A DNA stretch of 12,182 bases, taken from positions 1-12,182 of the forward strand of contig JAHFQQ010000084.1 of assembly GCA_023259235.1 (NCBI GenBank). The letters are read 5' to 3'. Origin of the DNA: Polaromonas sp. (GTDB lineage Bacteria > Pseudomonadota > Gammaproteobacteria > Burkholderiales > Burkholderiaceae_C). The notes below the pieces were generated by a model. It had not been told where the DNA came from. It made no database searches and saw only the letters and a program-made list of their open reading frames with translations. The position numbers were made by a program, and so were the translations under genes. Below, in pieces: positions 1-5,554 of the stretch (within the stretch, counting starts at the first letter, position 1; each line of letters starts with the position of its first letter).

Positions 1-479
1 TGCAACGCGCGCACGGTGGCGCCCACCACGGTACGCGCGCCGAGTCGGCTCATGAGGTCAGGCTTCTCAGCCTTTTCCGAGCTTGCCGAAGGAGGCAAAA
101 ACTTCTTTGACAGGCCGATCGCCGCGGCCGACAGCCGGGCCATGCGGCTATTGCTGGCGCCGTCCCCGGCCGCATTGAAATCGGCCCGGCCCAACTGGTC
201 GGCCGTAAGGGCAATGGCGGTCTCGGCATCTGGAACGCGCAGCAGGGCCTCGGCCAGACGCATCAGGGCCAGGCCTTCGGCGCTGGAAATGGGATAGTCC
301 CTGAGCAGGCTTTCCATGGCCCAGAACGGCGGCGGGTTGTCACGCACGGCTTGCACCCAGGGTTCGGCCAAATGGGCCGCAGCCGCCCAGTCAAGTGCGC
401 CTGCCAGGCGCTGCAGGTGGGAGGAAACGACATCGGCCTCAGGGCGGTACGGAAAGGGCAGGCGAGTGGACGCGGACAT
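1..479 (-). CDS. putA: PutA, proline dehydrogenase / glutamate-semialdehyde dehydrogenase, N-terminal part (runs off left edge)
   Basis: PutA oxidises proline to pyrroline-5-carboxylate (FAD domain) and then to glutamate (NAD domain). Only the first 159 codons are present, open without a stop from ATG 479-477 to the window edge. A TGGAG Shine-Dalgarno (486-490) precedes the ATG. Recognisable PutA N-terminal features are PPFWAMESLLRDYPIS (about residues 49-64), EGLALMRLAEALLRVPD (about 67-83) and the stretch around LMSRLGARTVVGATVRAL at the edge, which leads into the proline dehydrogenase barrel. The E. coli protein starts with a ribbon-helix-helix DNA-binding domain of about 47 residues. Here the helical PRODH-associated region begins almost at once, so this is the non-DNA-binding kind of PutA. 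A divergent Lrp-type regulator lies upstream and probably takes over control. The catalytic domains lie outside the window, so whether they are intact cannot be seen. Confidence 0.88.
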   Translation of the reverse strand, partial: MSASTRLPFPYRPEADVVSSHLQRLAGALDWAAAAHLAEPWVQAVRDNPPPFWAMESLLRDYPISSAEGLALMRLAEALLRVPDAETAIALTADQLGRADFNAAGDGASNSRMARLSAAAIGLSKKFLPPSASSEKAEKPDLMSRLGARTVVGATVRAL

Positions 480-605
480 GGGTGACTCCATCAAGGGGCG
501 GAAAAATTCAAAGTGGATCAAGTGCATTCAATTGAGCCAATGGTCTATTGAAGCGCGACGAATTTCAGACTAAAGTTGCACGATCTACAGAATAATTCAC
601 TACGT
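480..605. promoter_or_regulatory. Divergent putA / Lrp-regulator control region
   Basis: These 126 bp separate the putA start from the start of the Lrp-type regulator and are clearly richer in A and T than the flanking genes. The region holds an inverted repeat TTCAAT (527-532) / ATTGAA (547-552), whose arm starts are 20 bp (about two helical turns) apart. The right arm overlaps the -35 element predicted for the regulator. Lrp-family proteins usually bind AT-rich degenerate palindromes in such spacers, autoregulate, and respond to the substrate amino acid. That the regulator binds here is inference. Confidence 0.5.
548..576 (+). promoter_or_regulatory. Predicted sigma-70 promoter of the Lrp-type regulator
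   Basis: TTGAAG (548-553) and TAAAGT (571-576) are separated by exactly 17 bp and each match the sigma-70 consensus at 4 of 6 positions. Transcription would start near 583, giving a leader of about 20 nt before ATG 606. It would also rule out the in-frame TTG at 576, which lies at the end of the -10 box. Confidence 0.35.
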
Positions 606-1085
606 ATGGCTGAATATTCATCTGATATTGACCGCATCGACTTGAAAATCCTGAGTGTCCTGCAGCAGGACGGGCGAATTTCCAACCTCAAGCTGGCCGA
701 GTCCGTGGCCCTGTCGCCCACGGCTGTGCTGGCACGGGTGCAGCGGCTCACGCGGGACGGCTTCATTCTGGGCTACGAGGCGCGGCTGGATCCGCTCAAG
801 CTCGGTGCCGGGCTGATGGTGTTTGTGGAAGTGCTGCTGGACCGAACCACGCCGAACGTCTTTGAGGCCTTCAGGGCCGCAGTGCAGGTCTATCCCGAAA
901 TCATGGAATGCCACATGGTCGCCGGCGGTTTTGACTACCTGCTCAAGACCCGCATGGCCGACATGGCCGCTTACCGCTCGTTTGCCGGCACTGCTTTGTG
1001 GCAGTTGCCTGGCGTGCGTGAAACCCGCACCTATGCGGTGATGGAAGAAGTGAAAAACACCACCCGGCTGGCGCTCGGTGTGTAA
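606..1085 (+). CDS. Lrp/AsnC-family transcriptional regulator, probable regulator of putA
   Basis: This is a 159-residue feast/famine-type regulator of typical length. Residues about 8-55 form the winged helix-turn-helix (IDLKILSVLQQDGRISNLKL, then a recognition helix around SPTAVLARVQRL, 38-49). Residues about 68-142 form the RAM/AsnC ligand-binding and oligomerisation domain, with the typical ECHMVAGGFDYLLKTR segment at 101-116. ATG 606 was chosen because it gives the usual family N-terminus; an upstream TTG at 576 overlaps the predicted -10 box. There is no clear Shine-Dalgarno sequence before 606. The gene is divergent from putA, the arrangement known for PutR-type regulators that activate putA in the presence of proline, for example in Agrobacterium and Rhodobacter. 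The family call is secure; the putA/proline role is inferred from position. Confidence 0.9.
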   Translation: MAEYSSDIDRIDLKILSVLQQDGRISNLKLAESVALSPTAVLARVQRLTRDGFILGYEARLDPLKLGAGLMVFVEVLLDRTTPNVFEAFRAAVQVYPEIMECHMVAGGFDYLLKTRMADMAAYRSFAGTALWQLPGVRETRTYAVMEEVKNTTRLALGV

Positions 1086-1164
1086 GAAAACGCAAGCCGG
1101 TGGTACTTTCGCACGCATTTGATGGTTATTGCTGGCGGGGTTGGCAGCTTTGAGCAAAAACGCA

Positions 1165-1193
1165 TTGCCAAGCACCTCCCCTTGCGCTATGTT
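1165..1193 (+). promoter_or_regulatory. Predicted sigma-70 promoter of the binding-protein gene
   Basis: TTGCCA (1165-1170, 5 of 6 consensus) and TATGTT (1188-1193, 4 of 6) are separated by 17 bp. Transcription would start near 1200 and give a leader of roughly 88 nt. The -35 overlaps the right arm of an inverted repeat TTGGCA (1141-1146) / TGCCAA (1166-1171), which could serve as an operator or as a weak stem-loop behind the upstream gene. Confidence 0.4.
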
Positions 1194-1222
1194 CGCCTTT
1201 GCATAGCTCGTTTTGAAGTTCC

Positions 1223-1261
1223 GGCTGGCCTGGCAAATCGCATCAGGGAAACCAGCCAGCC
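1223..1261 (+). promoter_or_regulatory. Hairpin in the 5' leader of the binding-protein gene
   Basis: Bases 1223-1228 pair with 1256-1261 (GGCTGG/CCAGCC). After one bulged C at 1229, bases 1230-1233 pair with 1252-1255 (CTGG/CCAG). The result is a 10-bp stem with an 18-nt loop. Five T residues follow at 1267-1271, five bases beyond the stem, and then the AGAGG ribosome-binding site at 1274-1278. The T-run is offset from the stem, so intrinsic termination would be weak. It may instead be a leader structure affecting translation or mRNA stability. Confidence 0.35.
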
Positions 1262-1287
1262 AAACATTTTTCCAGAGGTTACCCACA

Positions 1288-2427
1288 ATGAATTTCACAC
1301 GCTTGCTGCGCGCTGGCGCACTGTTGCTGGCCTTTTACGGCTTGACGGCCGGGGCCGCGGAAGTTGGAGTGACAGACACTGAAATCCGGGTTGGCCAGTT
1401 CGCGGCCCAAACCGGCCCCGCGGCCGAATTGGGCAAACGGATGCAGGTAGGCATGCTGGCGCAGTTCAATGCCGTGAATGCGGCGGGCGGCATCAGCGGG
1501 CGCACGATCAGGCTCATCTCGCGTGATGATGGCTACGAGCCGGCAAAGGCGATTGCCGCCGTCAAGGCGCTGATTGAAGAGGACAAGGTGTTTGCGCTGG
1601 TCGGCTCGGTCGGCACGCCGACCAACCTCGCCGCCGTGCCCGCCATCAACGCGGCCGGCATTCCCCTGATTGGCCCGTTCACCGGGGCGCAGGGTCTGCG
1701 CGAGCCCCTTAACCGCAATCTGTTCCATGTGCGGGCCAGTTACTTTGATGAGACCGAGCGCATCGTGCAGCACTTGACCACCCTGGGTCTCACGAAGATC
1801 GCTGTTTTTTACCAGAATGATTCCTATGGCAAGGCCGGGCTGGAAGGCGTGCTGCGGGCGCTGGCCAAGCGCAATCTCAAGCCGACAGCCAGCGTTACGG
1901 TCGAGCGCAACAGCGTGGATGTTGCCGGATCGCTGGCAGGCATTCTCAAAGCCGCGCCCGAGGCGGTGGTCCAGATCAGCGCCTACAAATCCTGCGCCGC
2001 ACTGATCAAGCAAGCCAAGGCCAAGGGCTATGGGGGGCAGTTTTTCAACGTCAGTTTCGTCGGCTCCACGGCGCTAGCCGAAGAGCTGGGTGATGTCGGC
2101 GCTGGCGTGACGATTTCCCAGGTGGTGCCGTTTCCTTACACCGCTTCCTCGCCCATCGTGCGTGAGTACCAGCAGCGCATGACCGAGGCCGGCCACAAGG
2201 ATTTTGACTTCTCCAGTATGGAAGGCTTTCTGGCTGCAAAGGTGTTTACCGAAGGGCTGCACCGGGCCGGCCGGGCGCTGACACGGGAAAATCTGGTGAC
2301 GGCGCTGGAGTCGATTCGCGAGTACAACATGGGCGGTTTTTATGTGAACTACAGCCCGAAAAGCCATGAGGGCTCGCACTTCACGGACCTGACCCTGATT
2401 GCGCATGGCGGGCGTTTCGTGCGCTGA
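1288..2427 (+). CDS. ABC-transporter periplasmic substrate-binding protein, branched-chain-amino-acid (LivK-like) family
   Basis: This is a 379-residue periplasmic receptor of the Peripla_BP_6/LivK type, which presents a ligand to a membrane ABC permease. Residues 1-23 form a signal peptide (RLLR, a hydrophobic stretch, then AGAA before the mature start). The mature protein opens with the family pattern VTDTEIRVGQFAAQTGPAAE and continues with FNAVNAAGGISGRTIRLISR, DDGYEPAKA, the VGTPTNLA region and IAVFYQNDSYGKAGLEGV, typical of the two-lobed fold. ATG 1288 was chosen for its AGAGG (1274-1278) and because the signal peptide begins there; the frame stays open upstream to a TTG at 1213, which would bury the signal peptide. 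No permease or ATPase genes adjoin it, so it is an orphan receptor, a common situation in Comamonadaceae. The ligand cannot be told; an amino acid or small carboxylic or amide compound is likely. Confidence 0.85.
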   Translation: MNFTRLLRAGALLLAFYGLTAGAAEVGVTDTEIRVGQFAAQTGPAAELGKRMQVGMLAQFNAVNAAGGISGRTIRLISRDDGYEPAKAIAAVKALIEEDKVFALVGSVGTPTNLAAVPAINAAGIPLIGPFTGAQGLREPLNRNLFHVRASYFDETERIVQHLTTLGLTKIAVFYQNDSYGKAGLEGVLRALAKRNLKPTASVTVERNSVDVAGSLAGILKAAPEAVVQISAYKSCAALIKQAKAKGYGGQFFNVSFVGSTALAEELGDVGAGVTISQVVPFPYTASSPIVREYQQRMTEAGHKDFDFSSMEGFLAAKVFTEGLHRAGRALTRENLVTALESIREYNMGGFYVNYSPKSHEGSHFTDLTLIAHGGRFVR

Positions 2428-2454
2428 GCGCTGCTGCATGCGTCCCTGCTGAAT

Positions 2455-2472
2455 CCGCCTTGCGCAATGCGG
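2455..2472. repeat. Near-perfect 18-bp palindrome overlapping a predicted -35
   Basis: The half-sites CCGCCTTGC (2455-2463) and GCAATGCGG (2464-2472) are complementary at 8 of 9 positions, with a C/T mismatch at 2459/2468. It lies in the 88-bp spacer before the DUF3617 gene and covers the predicted -35 hexamer at 2460-2465. That is the layout of a repressor operator, but no cognate regulator is adjacent. Confidence 0.35.
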
Positions 2473-2488
2473 CGACCTGGCCAATAAT
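2460..2488 (+). promoter_or_regulatory. Predicted promoter of the DUF3617 gene
   Basis: AATAAT (2483-2488, 5 of 6 of the -10 consensus) lies 17 bp after TTGCGC (2460-2465), which keeps only the TTG core of the -35. A start near 2495 would give a leader of about 20 nt containing the GGGAG ribosome-binding site (2506-2510). Confidence 0.35.
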
Positions 2489-2515
2489 CCTGACCGGTAA
2501 CCACCGGGAGCCGAG

Positions 2516-3061
2516 ATGAATTTACGTTTTGTTATGTGTGCTGCGGCCATGGGCCTGGCTGCTGCATCGGCAGGCGCCCAGAGCATGAAGCCGGGGCTGT
2601 GGGAAACCACCACCCGGATGGGAGGAAGCCCGGAGATGGATCAGGCCATGGCCCGGATGCAGCAGCAGATGGCCGGCATGCCCCCGGAGCGGCGCAAGCA
2701 GATGCAGTCAATAATGGACAAGCAGGGCGTGAGCGCGGGGGCAGGCGGCATGACGGCCAGAATGTGCATCACCAGGGAAATGATTGATCGCGGCCAATTG
2801 CCGACCCGGCAACAGGACAGTTGCAAGACTGCGATCACCGACAAGACCAGCCGTGGCATGAAAATGAATTTCACCTGCACCAATCCGCCCTCGAGCGGCG
2901 ATGCGGTGTACGCCTTTCAGGGCGACCAGGCCTACACCATGAACATGAAGATCAACAGCACGGCAAAAGGCGCGCCCAGACAGACAACAATGGACACATC
3001 GGGCAAGTGGCTGGGTGATGACTGCGGGGCCATCAAGCCCTTTGTGTTTTCCGGGCAATAG
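2516..3061 (+). CDS. Secreted DUF3617-family protein, Met-rich
   Basis: This 181-residue protein is exported to the periplasm. Residues 1-21 are a signal peptide with an AGA cleavage motif (19-21). The mature chain opens with MKPGLWETTTRMG, the hallmark start of DUF3617. A methionine- and glutamine-rich helical stretch follows, with eight Met between residues 35 and 67. Cys 84 (ARMCITREM), 103, 121 and 170 (WLGDDC) match the cysteine pattern I associate with the family and suggest disulfides. The C-terminal half looks like the beta-rich part, ending GKWLGDDCGAIKP. The start is supported by GGGAG (2506-2510) five bases upstream. The family has no established function. The Met-rich segment could bind a soft metal, but related proteins also have such a segment. 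The last 29 bp overlap the end of yggS on the other strand. Confidence 0.8.
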   Translation: MNLRFVMCAAAMGLAAASAGAQSMKPGLWETTTRMGGSPEMDQAMARMQQQMAGMPPERRKQMQSIMDKQGVSAGAGGMTARMCITREMIDRGQLPTRQQDSCKTAITDKTSRGMKMNFTCTNPPSSGDAVYAFQGDQAYTMNMKINSTAKGAPRQTTMDTSGKWLGDDCGAIKPFVFSGQ

Positions 3062-3788
3062 CGGCGCCTGATCGGCCGCCAAAAATAGCGGTCCCCACGC
3101 GCACCATGGTGCTGCCCGCATGCACGGCAGCCTCCAGATCGGCGCTCATGCCCAGCGACAGGGTGTCCATGGGAACGGGCAGCACACCCGATGAGTTTAT
3201 ATGATCAAAAATGGCCTTGGCCTTTGCGTGCAGGGTGTAAGTGGCTATGAAATCAATAGCAGGCTCAGGAATTGTCATGAGGCCGCGCAAGGCCAGGCGC
3301 GGCAACTGAGCAACTGCCCGCGTCAGTGCCATAACGTCCGCGGGCGGCAGCCCCGACTTGTTGGCGCCGCCATCCACGTTGACCTGCAGACACACCTGCA
3401 GCGGTGCCAGGTGCGGCGGTCGTTGATCGTTCAGGCGCTGCGCGATCTTCAGCCGATCCACAGACTGGACCCAATCAAAGTGCTCGGCCACCAGGCGGGT
3501 CTTGTTGCTCTGCACCGGGCCGATGCAGTGCCACTCAAGCCTGCTGTTGGCGGCGGCTGGCTGCGTGGTTTGCCAGGCGCGCAGAGCCTCAATCTTTCCG
3601 ATGCCCTCGGCGATATAGTTTTCCCCGAACGCCCGCTGTCCGCCGGATGCGGCTTCAAGCACGGCATCGACGCCAAAGGTTTTGGAGACCGCCAGCAGGC
3701 GCACGCTGGCCGGGTCGCGCCCAGCCGCAATGCACGCTGTGGCGATGCGGTCACGGACATGCTGGAGGTTGCGAACAATCGTCGTCAT
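3033..3788 (-). CDS. yggS: YggS-family pyridoxal-phosphate homeostasis protein
   Basis: This 251-residue protein has the fold of alanine racemase domain 1. The family carries PLP without a known catalytic reaction and keeps vitamin B6 and amino-acid pools balanced in the cytoplasm. Visible motifs are LLAVSKTF (31-38) with PLP lysine K36, FGENYIAEG (54-62), HCIGPVQSNK (87-96), VNVDGGANKSG (136-146), GLMTIPEP (169-176) and LSLGMSADLEAAVHAGSTMVRVGTAIFG (210-237). The tail after IFGGR is about 12 residues longer than needed for the fold and lies in the overlap with the DUF3617 gene. No Shine-Dalgarno precedes ATG 3788. A weak TTGAAA (3819-3824) and TTTACA (3797-3802) pair on the minus strand would put the transcript start almost on the ATG, so a leaderless message is possible. 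The gene is divergent from pilT, a common proteobacterial neighbourhood. Confidence 0.93.
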   Translation of the reverse strand: MTTIVRNLQHVRDRIATACIAAGRDPASVRLLAVSKTFGVDAVLEAASGGQRAFGENYIAEGIGKIEALRAWQTTQPAAANSRLEWHCIGPVQSNKTRLVAEHFDWVQSVDRLKIAQRLNDQRPPHLAPLQVCLQVNVDGGANKSGLPPADVMALTRAVAQLPRLALRGLMTIPEPAIDFIATYTLHAKAKAIFDHINSSGVLPVPMDTLSLGMSADLEAAVHAGSTMVRVGTAIFGGRSGAAIARKTQRA

Positions 3789-3823
3789 AATCGAACTGTA
3801 AACTCAGATTGAATTCGACTTTC

Positions 3824-3828
3824 AAGGA
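3824..3828 (+). promoter_or_regulatory. Ribosome-binding site that fixes the pilT start
   Basis: AAGGA lies seven bases before ATG 3836. The frame also extends upstream to a TTG at 3809, which has no such site, so 3836 is preferred. Confidence 0.6.
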
Positions 3829-3835
3829 TCTCCGG

Positions 3836-4879
3836 ATGGATATCACGCAGTTGCTGGCTTTCAGTGTCAAGAACAAGGCATCCGACTTGCATTTGTCAGC
3901 AGGCTTGCCGCCCATGATCCGGGTGAACGGCGACGTGCGGCGTATCAACATCGATCCGCTGGACCACAAGCAGGTGCATGCCATGGTGTACGACATCATG
4001 AACGACACCCAGCGCAAGACCTATGAGGAATTTCTCGAAGTTGATTTTTCCTTCGAGATCGACGGGCTGGCGCGCTTTCGCGTCAATGCCTTCAACCAGC
4101 AACGCGGTGCCGGCGCGGTGCTGCGAACCATCCCTTCCAAGATTTTGACGCTCGAGCAATTGGGCGCACCGAAGATTTTTGCCGATCTGGCGCTCAAGCC
4201 GCGCGGCATGGTGCTGGTGACTGGTCCCACCGGTTCGGGCAAATCGACGACGCTGGCGGCCATGGTCAACTACCTCAATGAAACCGAGTACGGCCACATT
4301 ATCACGGTGGAAGATCCGATCGAGTTTGTGCACGATTCAAAAAAATGCCTGGTCAACCAGCGCGAGGTTGGCTCGCACACGCTGAGCTTCAATGCCGCCT
4401 TGAAGTCCGCGCTGCGCGAAGACCCGGATGCCATTTTGGTGGGCGAGATGCGCGACCTTGAAACCATCCGCCTGGCGATGACTGCGGCTGAAACCGGCCA
4501 CCTGGTGTTCGGTACGCTGCACACTTCCAGCGCGGCCAAGACGATTGACCGCATCATTGACGTGTTCCCGGCCGAGGAAAAGGAAATGATCCGCTCCATG
4601 CTGTCGGAGTCGCTGCAGGCCGTGATCTCGCAAACACTGTGCAAGACCAAGGACGGTGCGGGGCGGGTGGCAGCGCACGAAATCATGCTGGGAACCAGCG
4701 CCATCCGCAACCTGATTCGCGAAGCCAAGGTCGCGCAGATGTACTCCTCCATCCAGACCGGCAACAGCGTGGGCATGCAGACGCTGGACCAGAATCTGAC
4801 CGATCTGGTCAAGCGCAGCGTGATCTCGGCCGCCGAAGCACGCGGCAAAGCCAAAACTCCCGAGAATTTTCCGGGCTGA
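3836..4879 (+). CDS. pilT: Type IV pilus retraction ATPase PilT
   Basis: PilT is the hexameric cytoplasmic ATPase that depolymerises type IV pili and so drives twitching motility and DNA uptake. The 347-residue product has the usual length. The N-terminal PAS-like domain begins MDITQLLAFSVKNKASDLHL (1-20) and includes FRVNAFNQQRG (81-91). The ATPase core has Walker A GPTGSGKST (130-138), the Asp box ITVEDPIEF (156-164), the Walker B region ILVGEMRD (200-207) with glutamate E204, and the His box AETGHLVFGTLHT (218-230). The C-terminal AIRNLIRE motif (289-296), needed for retraction in studied PilT proteins, is intact. The start is set by AAGGA at 3824-3828. Only 47 bp separate it from divergent yggS, so its promoter probably reaches into yggS. 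The next gene starts 27 bp after the stop, which suggests an operon with the two genes downstream. Confidence 0.97.
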   Translation: MDITQLLAFSVKNKASDLHLSAGLPPMIRVNGDVRRINIDPLDHKQVHAMVYDIMNDTQRKTYEEFLEVDFSFEIDGLARFRVNAFNQQRGAGAVLRTIPSKILTLEQLGAPKIFADLALKPRGMVLVTGPTGSGKSTTLAAMVNYLNETEYGHIITVEDPIEFVHDSKKCLVNQREVGSHTLSFNAALKSALREDPDAILVGEMRDLETIRLAMTAAETGHLVFGTLHTSSAAKTIDRIIDVFPAEEKEMIRSMLSESLQAVISQTLCKTKDGAGRVAAHEIMLGTSAIRNLIREAKVAQMYSSIQTGNSVGMQTLDQNLTDLVKRSVISAAEARGKAKTPENFPG

Positions 4880-4906
4880 GTAGCCTGGCCGCAGGAGAAT
4901 ACGCTC

Positions 4907-5536
4907 ATGAAAGGCTTACTTGGACTTTTAAGGCCGTCCACCGCGGGCGGTGGCGACGGCCCTCCTGATTCAGCGATGTTCAGCACTGCGTTTTCCGATC
5001 ATGGAGCGGATTCTTCAATACTGGTTCCCTGGGAGGCGCGTGCCAACGAGGTTGGCGCGAAGCGTTTTTCGGCGGCTCGTGGCAGCAGGCTGATGCAAGA
5101 GTTATGGGCCAGGGACAAATACATGGCGCGGCTGACGCTGGCCTCGGTGAAACAGCTGGAACAGTTTTTCGACTTTGCCACCGTGCCGGCAAACCGCGAC
5201 ATCATCCGCCAGGCCGAATACGGCAACTTCATGGTCGTGCTTCTGACTGGCACGGTCGCAGTGGACCGGCTGCAGCCGTGGGGCGAGCGCGTGCGCCTGA
5301 CCGAAACGCGACCAGGCGACATCCTGGGCGAAATGTCCCTGCTTGACAGCGGTATGCGCTTTTCAACATGCACTTCGCTGACCGAATGCAGCATTGCCGT
5401 GCTGGGCGCGCAGGCGCTTGATGAAATGATGATGGCCGAACCGGCCCTGGCGGCCAGCCTGATCGCGCTGCTGGCGCGCAAGCTGAGCCTGCGCCTCAGA
5501 CTGGTCAGTGCACGGCTCGTCGATAAACGGGACTGA
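4907..5536 (+). CDS. Stand-alone cyclic-nucleotide-binding protein between pilT and pilU
   Basis: This 209-residue protein has a short amphipathic start (MKGLLGLLRP), a Gly/Pro-rich linker to about residue 40, a helical lead-in (about 55-92), then one cNMP-binding beta-barrel (about 93-170) and a short helical tail. The phosphate-binding cassette reads GEMSLLDSGMRFST (141-154). Glu142 and Arg151 are nine residues apart, followed by x-S-T, the same spacing as PKA-type sites (GELALIYGTPRAAT). These are the residues that hold the ribose hydroxyl and cyclic phosphate, so binding looks competent; cAMP or cGMP is likely but not proven. Only about 35 residues follow the barrel, with no helix-turn-helix, so it is not a Crp/Fnr DNA-binding regulator. 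AGGAG (4893-4897) precedes the ATG. It starts 27 bp after pilT and ends 18 bp before pilU, so co-expression with the retraction motors is probable. Control of retraction is inferred. Confidence 0.85.
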   Translation: MKGLLGLLRPSTAGGGDGPPDSAMFSTAFSDHGADSSILVPWEARANEVGAKRFSAARGSRLMQELWARDKYMARLTLASVKQLEQFFDFATVPANRDIIRQAEYGNFMVVLLTGTVAVDRLQPWGERVRLTETRPGDILGEMSLLDSGMRFSTCTSLTECSIAVLGAQALDEMMMAEPALAASLIALLARKLSLRLRLVSARLVDKRD

Positions 5537-5554
5537 AAATTCAAAGGACAAGTT

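Noticed and set aside
576..605. TTG at 576 as start of the Lrp-type regulator
   Set aside because: It overlaps the predicted -10 box and adds ten residues not typical of the family; ATG 606 gives the usual N-terminus.
1213..1287. Extended N-terminus of the binding protein from a TTG at 1213
   Set aside because: It would place 25 residues before an obvious signal peptide, and AGAGG supports ATG 1288.
618..1298. Minus-strand open frame of 226 codons across the Lrp-type regulator
   Set aside because: It lies opposite a clear Lrp/AsnC gene, shows no recognisable domain and has the His/Gln/Arg-rich make-up of a GC-rich antisense shadow.
1279..2013. Minus-strand open frame of 244 codons opposite the binding-protein gene
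   Set aside because: It is the antisense of a clear LivK-type gene, with no motif and no ribosome-binding site.
3201..3812. Plus-strand open frame of 203 codons opposite yggS
   Set aside because: The yggS frame carries all family motifs; this frame has low-complexity shadow composition.
3809..3835. Extended N-terminus of PilT from a TTG at 3809
   Set aside because: PilT proteins start MDITxLL; AAGGA at 3824-3828 serves ATG 3836.
4270..4986. Minus-strand open frame of 238 codons opposite pilT
   Set aside because: It is antisense to the ATPase core of PilT, and its apparent length is due to codon bias of the true gene.
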